A stretch of 64,000 nt of DNA, taken from assembly GCF_030499575.1 (NCBI RefSeq), contig NZ_JASTLC010000001.1, positions 3,372,001 to 3,436,000 on the forward strand, written 5' to 3'. The notes under the pieces are model-generated. The model was not told where the DNA came from and did not search any database. It saw nothing but the letters and a program-made list of their open reading frames with translations. The number at the start of each line of letters is the position of its first letter. The first letter of the stretch is position 1. Below are positions 10,090-18,657 of this stretch, piece after piece. Made by a program: the position numbers and the translations under genes. Source of the stretch: Streptomyces sp. DG2A-72 (lineage in GTDB: Bacteria > Actinomycetota > Actinomycetes > Streptomycetales > Streptomycetaceae).

Positions 10090-11484
10090 TCAGCCCTCGG
10101 GCTTCTCCTCGGGCTCGGCGTCGGCGGCGCCCTCCGCGGCCTCGGCCGTCTCCGTGGCCTGCTCGGCCTCGTCCTCGTCGTCCAGGTCGATGATCTCGCC
10201 GTTGGTGTCCTTGACGGTGGCCTTCTCGACGACGACGGCCAGGGCCTTGCCGCGGGCCACCTCGCCGACCAGGAGGGGGACCTGGCCGCCCTCGACGACG
10301 GCCTGGGCGAACTGGTCGGGGGACATGCCGGAGGAGGCGGCGCGCCGCATGAGGTGCTCGGTGAGCTCCTCCTGGTTGACGTTGAGCTTCTCCTGCTTGA
10401 CGAGCTCGTCGAGCACGAACTGGGTCTTGATGCCCTTGACCGCGGCTTCGCGGGTCTCGGTCTCGAACTCTTCCTCGGTCTTGCCCTGGATCTCCAGGTA
10501 CTTCGGGAGGTCGAGGCCCATCTGGCCGAGCTGGTGGTGCTCGAGGTTGTGCTTACGGGTGTTGATCTCGTCCTCGAGCAGCTTCTCGGGGACGGGCACC
10601 TCGACCAGCTCGAGCAGCTTCTCCAGGACGCGCTCCTGGGCCTGCGTGGCCTGGTCGTACTGCTTCATGTTCTCGAGGCGCTTGCGGCTGTCGGCCTTGA
10701 GCTCGTCCAGGGTGTCGAACTCGGAGGCGAGCTGCGCGAAGTCGTCGTCCAGCTCGGGGAGCTCGCGCGCGGCGACCTGGGAGACCTTGACGGTGACCTC
10801 GGCCTCCTTGCCGGCCGCGGAGCCGCCCTTGAGCTCGGAGGTGAAGGTGGCCTCGCCACCGGCCTCCAGGCCCTTCACGGCGTCGTCGATGCCGTCGAGG
10901 AGCTCGCCGGAGCCGATCGTGTAGGAGACACCGCTCGCCACGCCGTCCTCGAGGACCTCGCCCTCGACCTTGGCCTCCAGGTCGAGGGTGACGACGTCGC
11001 CGTCCTCGGCGGCACGCTCGACCGGGGAGGTGGAGGCGAAGCGCTCGCGGAGCTGCTCGACCGACTGCGCGATGTCGTCGTCCGTCACCTCGACGGCGTC
11101 GACCTCGACCTCGATGCCGGAGAAGTCCGGGATCTCCAGGGTCGGGCGGATGTCGACCTCGGCGGTGAAGTTCAGCGTCTCGCCGTCCTTCAGCTCCGTG
11201 ATGTCGACCTCGGGCTGGCCCAGGACATCGATCTCGGCCTCGTTGACCGCCTCGGTGTAGAACTTCGGCAGCGCGTCGTTGACGGCCTCCTCCAGAACCG
11301 CACCGCGGCCGAACCGCTGGTCGATGATGCGGGCCGGGATCTTGCCCTTACGGAAGCCCTTCACCGTGACCTGCTGGTTGATCTTCTTGTACGCCGCGTC
11401 GAGGCTGTCCTTGAGCTCCTCGAAGGGCACCTCGACAGTGAGCCGAACCCGGGTCGGGTTCAGGGTCTCCACGGCGCTCTTCAC
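10090..11484 (-). CDS. tig: Trigger factor (ribosome-associated chaperone / PPIase)
   Basis: Trigger factor binds at the ribosome exit tunnel and helps nascent chains fold. The 464-residue product has the N-terminal ribosome-binding domain with the signature GFRKGKIP at about residues 44-51 and [19 protein letters not shown] before it. A central FKBP-type PPIase domain and a long helical C-terminal domain follow, ending in an acidic Glu/Ala-rich tail. The GTG at 11484 is preceded by AAGGAGA at 7 bases, so it is preferred over longer in-frame starts. It lies upstream of clpP1-clpP2-clpX in the order usual for bacteria, but separated from clpP1 by about 390 bases holding a repeat and a ClgR site. 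Confidence 0.96.
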   Translation of the reverse strand: MKSAVETLNPTRVRLTVEVPFEELKDSLDAAYKKINQQVTVKGFRKGKIPARIIDQRFGRGAVLEEAVNDALPKFYTEAVNEAEIDVLGQPEVDITELKDGETLNFTAEVDIRPTLEIPDFSGIEVEVDAVEVTDDDIAQSVEQLRERFASTSPVERAAEDGDVVTLDLEAKVEGEVLEDGVASGVSYTIGSGELLDGIDDAVKGLEAGGEATFTSELKGGSAAGKEAEVTVKVSQVAARELPELDDDFAQLASEFDTLDELKADSRKRLENMKQYDQATQAQERVLEKLLELVEVPVPEKLLEDEINTRKHNLEHHQLGQMGLDLPKYLEIQGKTEEEFETETREAAVKGIKTQFVLDELVKQEKLNVNQEELTEHLMRRAASSGMSPDQFAQAVVEGGQVPLLVGEVARGKALAVVVEKATVKDTNGEIIDLDDEDEAEQATETAEAAEGAADAEPEEKPEG

Positions 11485-11661
11485 GGTTCGGTCTCCTTGT
11501 GGCTGACTTCTTGGTTTCTGCCGGAGCCAGACTGGTCCGGCGGATTTCGCCGCCCGGAGGACTTCAGTGATCTTCACTGCCGAGACACACGGACGCGCAG
11601 CTTGCATAGTAGCCGTAGCCGCCGGACGCCCCAAAGGCGATCATGCGAGGTGATCCGTACG

Positions 11662-11738
11662 TGGTCGGGGTGGCGGGATTTGAACCCACGGCCTTCCGCT
11701 CCCAAAGCGGACGCGCTACCAAGCTGCGCCACACCCCG
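11662..11738 (-). tRNA. tRNA-Pro (anticodon UGG), CCA encoded
   Basis: Read on the minus strand, the acceptor arm CGGGGTG pairs with CACCCCG. The anticodon stem TCCGC/GCGGA encloses the loop TTTGGGA, so the anticodon is TGG, which reads proline codons. The T-arm contains GGTTCAAATCC. Discriminator A and an encoded CCA follow (11662-11664). All cloverleaf stems close. Confidence 0.95.
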
Positions 11739-11869
11739 TGCTGGTGCGAGACGTAGGGTACATGCCCGCAGGCGGTGCGGCTGCCGCAATTATGGGGTGT
11801 GCGGTGAGGCGGCACGACCCGCTACGATGCCTGCAGTGCCGCGGTCACCTGACCTGCGGCGCGTGCTGT

Positions 11870-11943
11870 GCGGGCGTAGCTCAATGGTAGAGCCCTAGTC
11901 TTCCAAACTAGCTACGCGGGTTCGATTCCCGTCGCCCGCTCCA
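11870..11943 (+). tRNA. tRNA-Gly (anticodon UCC), CCA encoded
   Basis: Acceptor arm GCGGGCG pairs with CGCCCGC. The anticodon stem CTAGT/ACTAG encloses CTTCCAA, so the anticodon is TCC (glycine). The T-arm GGGTTCGATTCCC is standard, and discriminator T and CCA are encoded. The gene is followed at once by a strong terminator. Confidence 0.96.
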
Positions 11944-11946
11944 CGA

Positions 11947-11976
11947 GGGCCCGGTTCTTCGGAACCGGGCCCTTTT
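11947..11976 (+). terminator. Terminator of the tRNA-Gly gene
   Basis: A perfect 11-bp stem, GGGCCCGGTTC (11947-11957) and GAACCGGGCCC (11962-11972), closes a TTCG tetraloop and is followed by TTTT. This is a textbook intrinsic terminator. Confidence 0.92.
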
Positions 11977-12032
11977 GCATGTCACGAGTCCGCCCGCCTC
12001 AAGATCGGCGGATCCGCACCGAGGCCGGCCGG

Positions 12033-12227
12033 TCAGAACTGGATCTCGTTGATGGTCTGGGCTATCGAGTCGAGGAAGCGCTGGATGTCGTCGGCCATAC
12101 CCGTCGAGGCGAGGAAGAAGCCGAAGAGGACCGCGACGATCGCGGGGCCGGCCTTGATGTTCCCTGCCCGGATCATCACCACCAGGATGATCGCCAATAG
12201 CAGCACCACTGACAGTGAAATGGCCAC
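12033..12227 (-). CDS. Small membrane protein of unknown function (64 aa)
   Basis: This is a 64-residue protein with two hydrophobic segments (about residues 4-18 and 27-42) and a C-terminal amphipathic tail ending DSIAQTINEIQF. Codon usage is typical of the genome and the reading frame has no overlap with another gene. It seems to be a conserved Streptomyces small membrane protein, but I cannot name a function. It sits between the tRNA-Gly gene and the acyltransferase and is transcribed toward the tRNA. Confidence 0.75.
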   Translation of the reverse strand: MAISLSVVLLLAIILVVMIRAGNIKAGPAIVAVLFGFFLASTGMADDIQRFLDSIAQTINEIQF

Positions 12228-12672
12228 AACTGATCACACCCTCGGTCGGATCCGCTCTCCCGGCCTGGGATGCCGCCCCGCGCACCCCCGCCAGAACCAT
12301 CGTGCCACCAACGGGGCCCCGGTATGCGGCCCGTGACGTATCGTCTGCCACACCCGTATCCGACAAGTCTGGATCTGTCCGTACGAACTCACACCTCTGG
12401 CACAGCTTGCGACACAATTCGCCAGTCAACCGCGCAAGGAATTCGGCCGGTTCGTTTCGTTGTCCACACAACGCGTTCGCAGGGAATTCGATTTGTTGCA
12501 CACAAAGGCAACGGAAGCGGACATTCCGTCGCTCGGCGCAAGTGACTCACTGTGTTCACCGTCACGCCATCCGCCCATGCCAACTTCTGGCAAACACAAG
12601 CGGTCGCGGTGGAAAAGCAGGAATGACGTCGGGGTTTTACGAGAACCCACGGGCAACGCTAGGGTGCCTCAG
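12228..12672. other. Long intergenic region with a palindrome
   Basis: This is about 445 bases without a supported gene and with lower GC than its surroundings. It must carry the divergent promoters of the small membrane protein and the acyltransferase gene. It contains a palindrome CGTTGT-CCAC-ACAACG at 12459-12474, a possible operator. The acyltransferase frame stays open upstream of 12673, but the extra N-terminus has no homology I recognise. Confidence 0.5.
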
Positions 12673-13836
12673 ATGTTCCACGCCGCCACGCCCTCCACCA
12701 GCGGTCACAACCGAACGCCGCTCCCCCCGGCACAGTCGCCGACACCGGGAGCGCCGAGTACGGGAGCACCGCAGAGACAGCAGAAACAGCAGCGCGACGC
12801 TTTCTTCGACAACGCCAAGTATCTGGCGATCGTGCTGGTCGCGATCGGCCACTCCTGGGAACCGCTCAAGGCCGACAGCCGGATCCTGGAAGCCGTGTAC
12901 TCGGTCGTGTACTCGTTCCACATGCCGGCCTTCATCGTCATCTCCGGCTTTTTCTCGCGCAGTTTCGACATGCGCCCGGACCGGCTGAAGCGATTGATCA
13001 CCGGTGTGGCGGTGCCGTACATCCTCTTCGAGACGGCCTATCCGCTCTTCAAGCGTGTCGTCGCCGGCGATCCCGGCCAGGAGATCAGTCTTCTCGACCC
13101 CTGGTATCTCACCTGGTTCCTGTGCGCGCTGTTCATCTGGCGGATGACGACCCCGATCTGGAAGCTCGTGCGCCGGCCGCTGCCGCTCGCGCTCGGCATC
13201 GCCATGCTGGCGTCGGTGACCCCGGAGATCGGCAACGACCTGGATCTGCAGCGGGTGTTGCAGTTCCTGCCGTACTTCGTGCTGGGTCTGTGCATGAAGC
13301 CCGAGCACTTCCAGCTGGTGCGCCGGCGTTCGGTGCGGATCGCGTCCGTGCCGGTGTTCGCGGCGGCCCTGGTGGTCGGCTGGTGGGCCGTGCCGCGGAT
13401 GAACACCGCGTGGTTCTACCACCGTGACGCCGCGCAGAACCTGGGCGCTCCCTGGTGGGCGGGGCCGGTGATGGTGCTGGCGATGTTCGGCTGCTCGATG
13501 CTGCTGACCGCCTGCTTCTTCGCCTGGGTGCCGCGCCGCCACATGTGGTTCACGGCGCTCGGCGCGGGCACGCTGTACGGCTATCTGCTGCACGGATTCC
13601 TGGTCAAGGCCGGTGACTACCAGGGCTGGTTCGACCACGCCTGGCTGCACCGGCCGCTCGGCGAGATCACCGTGACCGTCCTCGCGGCGGCCGTCGTGAC
13701 CCTGCTCTGCACGGCGCCGGTGCGGCGGGTGTTCCGGTTCGCGATGGAGCCGAAAATGGAGTGGGCGTTCAAGCGGGACGCGGCCGAGCTGGCCCGGGAA
13801 CGCGAGAAGGCACGTAGCGCTCCGCGGGACGTGTAA
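12673..13836 (+). CDS. Acyltransferase family 3 membrane protein
   Basis: This is a polytopic membrane protein of 387 residues in the acyltransferase-3 / OpgC-like superfamily, which moves acyl groups onto cell-surface sugars, lipids or antibiotics. A disordered Pro/Gln/Thr-rich N-terminus (residues 1-45) is followed by DNAKYLAIVLVAIGHSWEP, with the conserved histidine of the family, then SFHMPAFIVISGFF and about ten hydrophobic helices. The C-terminus is a charged cytoplasmic tail. The ATG at 12673 is a judgement: in-frame starts exist back to 12460, but the sequence before 12673 looks non-coding. The acyl acceptor is unknown and there are no partner genes nearby. Confidence 0.8.
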   Translation: MFHAATPSTSGHNRTPLPPAQSPTPGAPSTGAPQRQQKQQRDAFFDNAKYLAIVLVAIGHSWEPLKADSRILEAVYSVVYSFHMPAFIVISGFFSRSFDMRPDRLKRLITGVAVPYILFETAYPLFKRVVAGDPGQEISLLDPWYLTWFLCALFIWRMTTPIWKLVRRPLPLALGIAMLASVTPEIGNDLDLQRVLQFLPYFVLGLCMKPEHFQLVRRRSVRIASVPVFAAALVVGWWAVPRMNTAWFYHRDAAQNLGAPWWAGPVMVLAMFGCSMLLTACFFAWVPRRHMWFTALGAGTLYGYLLHGFLVKAGDYQGWFDHAWLHRPLGEITVTVLAAAVVTLLCTAPVRRVFRFAMEPKMEWAFKRDAAELAREREKARSAPRDV

Positions 13837-13864
13837 CGCTAGGCCGTCGATCGTCTGCGGGTCC

Positions 13865-13931
13865 GTTGTGGCTGGTCGCGCCCACGCGGCGGAGCCGCAT
13901 ATCGACTCAGCCCCGCGCCCCTTCGGGGGCG
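13865..13931. repeat. Streptomyces intergenic repeat, long form, with hairpin
   Basis: This copy is nearly identical to the element at 9944: GGCTGGTCGCGC core, GCGGCGGAGCCGC block, then CCCCGCGCCCC. It ends in GCGCCCCTTCGGGGGCGC, which can fold as a hairpin 33 bases after the stop codon of the HD-domain gene (minus strand). Confidence 0.8.
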
Positions 13932-13963
13932 CTGCCGAACCCAGCTGATTTCGCCAGGGCCGC

Positions 13964-14416
13964 TCAGCCGCCGTTCGATTCACCCTTCAGACCGAGAAGT
14001 GCGCGCATCCGTGCGTACTTCTCGGTCAGTCGTGTGCGGGTGGCCGCGTCGAGTACGGCGAGCCGCGCCGGGTCCGCGTTGTGCGCCAGGTCCGCCTCCT
14101 TGACCAGCAGGGCGCCCGGGGTGGCGAGAATGCGCGCGGCGTACGCCTCGGGGGGTTCCCCGGCCCGCTTGGTGACCGCGCGCACGATGTCCTTCGTACG
14201 ACGGCTCAGCGCGGCCTCGTCCAGCCACTGCTCGGAGAGCTTGTCGTCCTCCACGGCGTCGTGCAGCCAGGCCGCCGCGATCTGCTCGTCGTCCCCGCCC
14301 CGCGCGCGTACGCCCTCGGCGACGGCCCTCAGGTGTTCGGCGTAGGGCCGTCCGGCCTTGTCGGTCTGGTCCTGGTGGGCGGCGCGGGCCAGGGCTTCTA
14401 CTTCGGGGAGGGTCAT
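13964..14416 (-). CDS. HD-domain phosphohydrolase
   Basis: This 150-residue protein is a compact HD-domain phosphohydrolase of the kind related to the RelA/SpoT hydrolase half. It begins MTLPEVEALARAAH and has HLRAVAEGV, the metal-binding HD pair in AAAWLHDAVEDD, and VKEADLAHNADP near the C-terminus. The substrate is not known; (p)ppGpp or another nucleotide is a guess from the family. The ATG at 14416 is preferred, but a GTG at 14431 fused to the GGAGGGG element is possible. It lies just downstream of the PP2C phosphatase gene on the same strand (36 bases), probably in one transcript. Confidence 0.8.
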   Translation of the reverse strand: MTLPEVEALARAAHQDQTDKAGRPYAEHLRAVAEGVRARGGDDEQIAAAWLHDAVEDDKLSEQWLDEAALSRRTKDIVRAVTKRAGEPPEAYAARILATPGALLVKEADLAHNADPARLAVLDAATRTRLTEKYARMRALLGLKGESNGG

Positions 14417-14452
14417 GGGCGTTGGAGTCACCCCTCCAGTGTGAGTCCCCCC

Positions 14453-15634
14453 TCAGCGGGCAAGGGCCTGAGCCGTCGGCCCCTCGCGGCAGATCAGCAG
14501 CAGCGCCCGGTCGTCGTTGACGTCCTTCGCCACTGCCTCGATGAGATGCCAGGCAGCGCCGTGGAATCCGCCGGCGACATAGCGGTCGGCCTCGCCGGTG
14601 AGGCGGTCGATGCCCTCGACGATGTCGCGTTCGGATGTTTCCACCAGACCGTCGGTGAACAGCATCAACACGTCACCGGGGCGCAAAGACCCCTTCACCG
14701 GGTCGAACTGGGCACCGTCGTACACGCCCAGCAACGGCCCCTCGGCCGCCTTCTCCTCCCAGCGTCCGTTGCCCGCGCTGAGCTGGAGCCCCGGTGGATG
14801 TCCGGCGGAGTACAGCTCGTAGTCGCCGGAGTCGAGGTCGAGGACGAGGTGGATGGAGGTGGCGAAGCCCTCGTCCCAGTCCTGGCGCAGGAGATAGCCG
14901 TTGGCGGCGGGGAGGAAGGCGTGCGGCGGCAGGCTGCCGAGCAGGCCGCCGAACGCGCCCGACAGCAGCAGCGCCCGTGATGCCGCGTCCATGCCCTTGC
15001 CGGAGACGTCGGTGAGGACGACTTCGAGCGTGCGCCCGCCGTTCGTGCGGGCGGCCACCACGAAGTCGCCCGAGAAGGACTGCCCGCCGGCCGGCCGCAG
15101 CGCCATCTCGCGGTGCCATGCCATCGGCAGCTTCGGCAGCTTGCTCTGCACCCGGATACGTTCCCGCAGGTCGAACAGCATCGTGCCGCCGCGCCGCCAG
15201 GGCACGCCGACCCGGCTGCGGAACTGTGCGATCAGCAGCCCGAAGAACCCGCAGGCGGCGACCACCAGCACCACACCCGGCGTCACTCGGGACGGCCCTT
15301 CCGTGTACGGCCCGAGCTGCACCGACTCCACGATCAGCGCGGTCGCCGCCGCCGCGTAGAGGCCGAGCAGGCTGGCGGGGCGCAGCAGCAGCCCGCCCGC
15401 GACGATGGGAAGGACCAGCGCGGCCGGTGAGCACCACACCGAGTTGGCGAGCGTGGTGATCGCGATCAGCGGGATGGTGAGCAGCAGTCCGGCCAGCGCG
15501 ATCCAGTCCGAGCCGTCGCCGCGGAAGTAGTCGACGGCGCTTCTGCGCAGGCCGGTGCGGGCCCGGTGCCAGTGCATCTTCAACCGGGCCGTGAACGTCT
15601 CGGCCGCCGTGCGCCGCTCTCGTCCTGCTGCCAT
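14453..15634 (-). CDS. Membrane-bound PP2C (SpoIIE/RsbU-type) Ser/Thr phosphatase
   Basis: This is a 393-residue protein phosphatase. Residues 40-140 contain about four transmembrane helices; residues 170-390 form a PP2C/SpoIIE domain with the metal-binding motifs FSGDFVVA, LTDVSGKGMDAA, SAGHPPGL, LFTDGLVE and DDRALLLI all intact. In Streptomyces such phosphatases usually act on anti-sigma-factor antagonists in stress or development pathways. No anti-sigma or antagonist gene is adjacent, so the target is unknown. The start is ATG at 15634. It is transcribed with the HD-domain gene and divergently from the acetyltransferase gene. Confidence 0.9.
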   Translation of the reverse strand: MAAGRERRTAAETFTARLKMHWHRARTGLRRSAVDYFRGDGSDWIALAGLLLTIPLIAITTLANSVWCSPAALVLPIVAGGLLLRPASLLGLYAAAATALIVESVQLGPYTEGPSRVTPGVVLVVAACGFFGLLIAQFRSRVGVPWRRGGTMLFDLRERIRVQSKLPKLPMAWHREMALRPAGGQSFSGDFVVAARTNGGRTLEVVLTDVSGKGMDAASRALLLSGAFGGLLGSLPPHAFLPAANGYLLRQDWDEGFATSIHLVLDLDSGDYELYSAGHPPGLQLSAGNGRWEEKAAEGPLLGVYDGAQFDPVKGSLRPGDVLMLFTDGLVETSERDIVEGIDRLTGEADRYVAGGFHGAAWHLIEAVAKDVNDDRALLLICREGPTAQALAR

Positions 15635-15796
15635 TAGTTCGGGACCCTATCCATCCGACCAGCCGCTTGGCACGGGAGGTCCCACTTGTCCCCCGTCCGA
15701 GGCTGGACTTCACAGTGAACTTCACAGAAACCCGTCGCGCCCCCGCCCCGGCGAAATTCCCTCGCCGGTTCCGCAACGCCCTGATAGGCATGGGCC

Positions 15797-17050
15797 ATGG
15801 GCACAGACAGCGCGACGGGCGCCATGACCGACCTGCGGGTGCTGCGGCAGGACGAGTGGAACACCTTCTACGACACCCTGATCCGCGCCTTCGGCGGGGT
15901 CCCGGAGCCGGCCGAGGAGCGGGAGCTGTGGAACTCGCTCACGGAATTGGACCGCTCGATCGGCGCCTGGGACGGTGACCAGTGCGTCGGCACGGCCGGC
16001 GCGTTCACCTTCCGGCTGACCGTGCCCGGCGGCGCCTCGGTGCCCGCGGCGGGCGTCACCATGGTCAGCGTGGCCGCCACCCACCGGCGGCGCGGTGTGC
16101 TGACGTCGATGATGCGGCGGCAGCTGGACGACGTCCGTTCCTGGGGCGAGCCGCTCGCCGTACTGACCGCCTCCGAGCCGGAGATCTACGGGCGGTTCGG
16201 GTATGGCGTCGCGACGTTTCACGCCAACGTCGAGATCGACACGAGTCGTGTACGGCTGTCCGTGCCGCCCGGCACCGACGACGTACGGCTGCGGTACGCG
16301 GCGCCGGCCGACGTGCTCGACGTATGCGAGGCGGTGTACGCGCGGGAGGTGTCGCTGCGGCCGGGCATGCTGGCCAGGCAGCCGGGCTGGGCGCGGGCCG
16401 GGCTGCTCGACCCGGAGAGCGAACGGGAGGGTGCGTCAACGCTGCAGTGTGTGGTGGCGGAGCGGGACGGCGAGGTCGTCGGGTATGCGCGCTTCCATGT
16501 GAAGCCCGAGTGGGACATCACCGGGCCCAGGGGCACCGTGCAGCTGCGGGACGCCTTCGGGGTGGACCCCGCGGCGCACGCGGCGCTGTGGCGTTTCCTG
16601 TGCGACATCGACCTCACCTCGACGCTGAGTGCGCGCGGGCGGCCGCTGGACGAGGCGTGGCAGTACATGGTGTCCGACATCCGGCGGTGTTCGCTGCAGG
16701 TGCGGGACTCGCTGCACGTACGGCTGGTGGATGTGGGGGCGGCGCTCGAGGCGCGGAGGTATCAGGCCCCGGTGGACGTGGTGTTCGAGGTCGAGGACGC
16801 CTTCTGCCCCTGGAACACGGGGCGTTGGCGGCTCACCGGCGATGCGAAGGGGGCGTCCTGCGCGCGTACGGAGGACGCGGCCGATCTCGCCCTGTCCGTA
16901 CGGGAGTTGGGGGCGGCATATCTCGGCGGCGTGACCCTGGGCGCGCTGGGGGCGGCCGGGCGGGTGCGGGAGCTGCGGGACGGGGCGCTGGCGGAAGCGT
17001 CCGTGGCGTTCGCGTCAACCGTGGCGCCCTGGCTGCCGCACGGGTTCTGA
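15797..17050 (+). CDS. Eis-like GNAT N-acetyltransferase
   Basis: This 417-residue protein matches the Eis family (enhanced intracellular survival), whose members acetylate amines on aminoglycosides or peptides using acetyl-CoA. An N-terminal GNAT domain has the acetyl-CoA loop VAATHRRRGVLTSMM (about residues 92-106) and EPEIYGRFGYG. A second GNAT-like domain and a C-terminal sterol-carrier-like domain follow. The protein ends exactly in HGF; a C-terminal phenylalanine carboxylate acts as general base in Eis enzymes, so this ending fits activity. The substrate is unknown. It is convergent with the nei gene, with 7 bases between stop codons. Confidence 0.85.
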   Translation: MGTDSATGAMTDLRVLRQDEWNTFYDTLIRAFGGVPEPAEERELWNSLTELDRSIGAWDGDQCVGTAGAFTFRLTVPGGASVPAAGVTMVSVAATHRRRGVLTSMMRRQLDDVRSWGEPLAVLTASEPEIYGRFGYGVATFHANVEIDTSRVRLSVPPGTDDVRLRYAAPADVLDVCEAVYAREVSLRPGMLARQPGWARAGLLDPESEREGASTLQCVVAERDGEVVGYARFHVKPEWDITGPRGTVQLRDAFGVDPAAHAALWRFLCDIDLTSTLSARGRPLDEAWQYMVSDIRRCSLQVRDSLHVRLVDVGAALEARRYQAPVDVVFEVEDAFCPWNTGRWRLTGDAKGASCARTEDAADLALSVRELGAAYLGGVTLGALGAAGRVRELRDGALAEASVAFASTVAPWLPHGF

Positions 17051-17057
17051 CGTCTGA

Positions 17058-17876
17058 TCAACTCCGCTGGCAGCTCTGGCAGTTGGGGCACCAGAAGAGG
17101 TTACGGGCGGCGAGATCGGCGGTGCGGATCTCGCCGCCACAGATGTGGCAGGGCAGGGTGGCCCTGCGGTACACGTAGACCTCGCCGCCGTGGTCGTCGA
17201 CGCGGGGCGGGCGGCCCATCGCCTCCGGGGTGTGCTCCGAGCGGACGGTGTCGATCCGGTTGTTGCGGACGCCCTCGCGCATCAGCTCGACGAGGTCGGT
17301 CCAGATCGCGTCCCACTCGGCCGGGGTGATGTCCTTGCCTTCGCGGTACGGGTCGATGCCGTGCCGGAACAGGACCTCGGCACGGTAGACGTTGCCGACG
17401 CCGGCGATGACCTTCTGGTCCATGAGGAGCGCGGCGATGGTGGTGCGGCTGCGGGAGATACGCCGGTAGGCCGCCTCCCGGTCGGCGTCCGTGCGCAGGG
17501 GGTCCGGGCCGAGACGGGCGTGTATCGCGTCCTTCTCGGCGTCCGTGATCAGGGCGCAGGTCGTGGGGCCGCGGAGATCGACGTACGACGTGCTGTTCGC
17601 GAGGCGGAGGCGGACGGTGTCCGTCGGCGGGGGTGCGGGGGCGTCGCCGAAGTTGACCTTGCCGAAGAGGCCGAGGTGGATATGGATCCAGTCGGCGTCC
17701 CGGAAGCCGAGGAAGAGGTGCTTGCCGTGGGCGTCGGCGGTACGGAGGACTTCGCCGGTCAGGAGGGTGGCGGCGTCGGAGAACTTGCCCTGGGGGCTGG
17801 TGACGTGGGTTGTACGGCCGGAGAAGCGGTCCCTGTAATCCAGCGCCAGCCGGTGAATTGTGTGGCCTTCGGGCAA
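17058..17876 (-). CDS. Fpg/Nei-type DNA glycosylase (endonuclease VIII)
   Basis: This is a bifunctional DNA glycosylase/AP lyase for oxidised bases. The 272-residue protein begins, after the initiator, PEGHTIHRLA, giving the N-terminal proline nucleophile and catalytic glutamate. It also has the lysine loop GKHLFLGF, the helix-two-turn-helix GVGNVYRAEVLFRHGIDP (about residues 155-172) and a C-terminal zinc finger CHIC ... CPNC. The start must be TTG at 17876, since the proline has to be residue 2; longer in-frame readings run into unrelated sequence. It is 77 bases downstream of rpiB on the same strand, with a repeat in between. Confidence 0.92.
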   Translation of the reverse strand: MPEGHTIHRLALDYRDRFSGRTTHVTSPQGKFSDAATLLTGEVLRTADAHGKHLFLGFRDADWIHIHLGLFGKVNFGDAPAPPPTDTVRLRLANSTSYVDLRGPTTCALITDAEKDAIHARLGPDPLRTDADREAAYRRISRSRTTIAALLMDQKVIAGVGNVYRAEVLFRHGIDPYREGKDITPAEWDAIWTDLVELMREGVRNNRIDTVRSEHTPEAMGRPPRVDDHGGEVYVYRRATLPCHICGGEIRTADLAARNLFWCPNCQSCQRS

Positions 17877-17893
17877 GTCCCGCGATCCTTTCC

Positions 17894-17919
17894 CTGGGGC
17901 TCCGCCCCAGACCCCGCTC
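17894..17919. repeat. Palindromic Streptomyces repeat (CTGGGGC type)
   Basis: This contains the perfect palindrome CTGGGGCTCCGCCCCAG followed by ACCCCGCTC. The element is of a type often seen between Streptomyces genes. It lies in the rpiB-nei gap and can form a hairpin after rpiB. Confidence 0.7.
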
Positions 17920-17953
17920 CTCAAACTCCCCCAGAGGGGGCACCCCCAAGAGG

Positions 17954-18442
17954 CTAGTTCTGCTGCGGGTGGTGCGCCGGGATCGGCGGGAGGGCGCCCG
18001 TCGTCTCGTAGTCGCCCAGCATCTCGATCCGCCGCGCATGGCGCTCGTCGCCCGAGAACGGTGTGCCGAGGAAGGTCTCGACGAACTTGGTCGCCTCCTC
18101 CGTCGTGTGCATGCGCGCGCCCACCGCGACGACGTTGGCGTTGTTGTGCTGCCGGCCGAGCGACGCCGTCTCCTCGCTCCAGGCGAGGGCCGCACGGACC
18201 CCCTTGACCTTGTTCGCGGCGATCTGCTCGCCGTTGCCGGAGCCGCCGATCACGATGCCGAGGGAGTCGGGGTCGGCCGCGGTGCGCTCGGCGGCGCGGA
18301 GGCAGAAGGGCGGGTAGTCGTCCTGGGCGTCGTAGATGTGGGGGCCGCAGTCCACGGGGTCGTGGCCGGCCGCCTTGAGCCACTCGACGAGGTGGTTCTT
18401 GAGTTCGAAGCCCGCATGGTCGGAGCCGAGATACACGCGCAT
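17954..18442 (-). CDS. rpiB: Ribose-5-phosphate isomerase B
   Basis: RpiB interconverts ribose-5-phosphate and ribulose-5-phosphate in the pentose phosphate pathway. The 162-residue protein begins MRVYLGSDHAGFELK and carries the family signature GIVIGGSGNGEQIAANKVKG, including the active-site region, and HNNANVVAVGARM. In actinobacterial RpiB the catalytic residue is a glutamate in GSGNGE in place of the cysteine of other RpiB proteins, and that glutamate is present here. It lies upstream of the nei gene on the minus strand. Confidence 0.95.
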   Translation of the reverse strand: MRVYLGSDHAGFELKNHLVEWLKAAGHDPVDCGPHIYDAQDDYPPFCLRAAERTAADPDSLGIVIGGSGNGEQIAANKVKGVRAALAWSEETASLGRQHNNANVVAVGARMHTTEEATKFVETFLGTPFSGDERHARRIEMLGDYETTGALPPIPAHHPQQN

Positions 18443-18657
18443 GGGGAGAGTGTGACACGGGTGTTTCCGGGCGGCAGCCTCGGGGCCGGGCCAGGAAAAG
18501 TGTGAGCAACACTACAGAACCTCAGGGAAACCTCAAGTAACGATCTGGAATCAAAGGTTCAATAATCTGTTCGCCTCCGATTCACTGGACCGATTCGTAC
18601 GCCCCCGTGCCCCGCTCGCACGGAGTCTGCTCGTCCGGCGCAAAGGAAATCCCCTCT

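Noticed and set aside
11485..11634. N-terminal extension of trigger factor
   Set aside because: Trigger factor homology starts at the GTG at 11484, which has AAGGAGA 7 bases upstream.
17877..18512. Fusion of the Nei glycosylase with upstream sequence
   Set aside because: The open frame continues through rpiB in the wrong phase. The glycosylase needs its proline at the N-terminus, so a fusion would be inactive.
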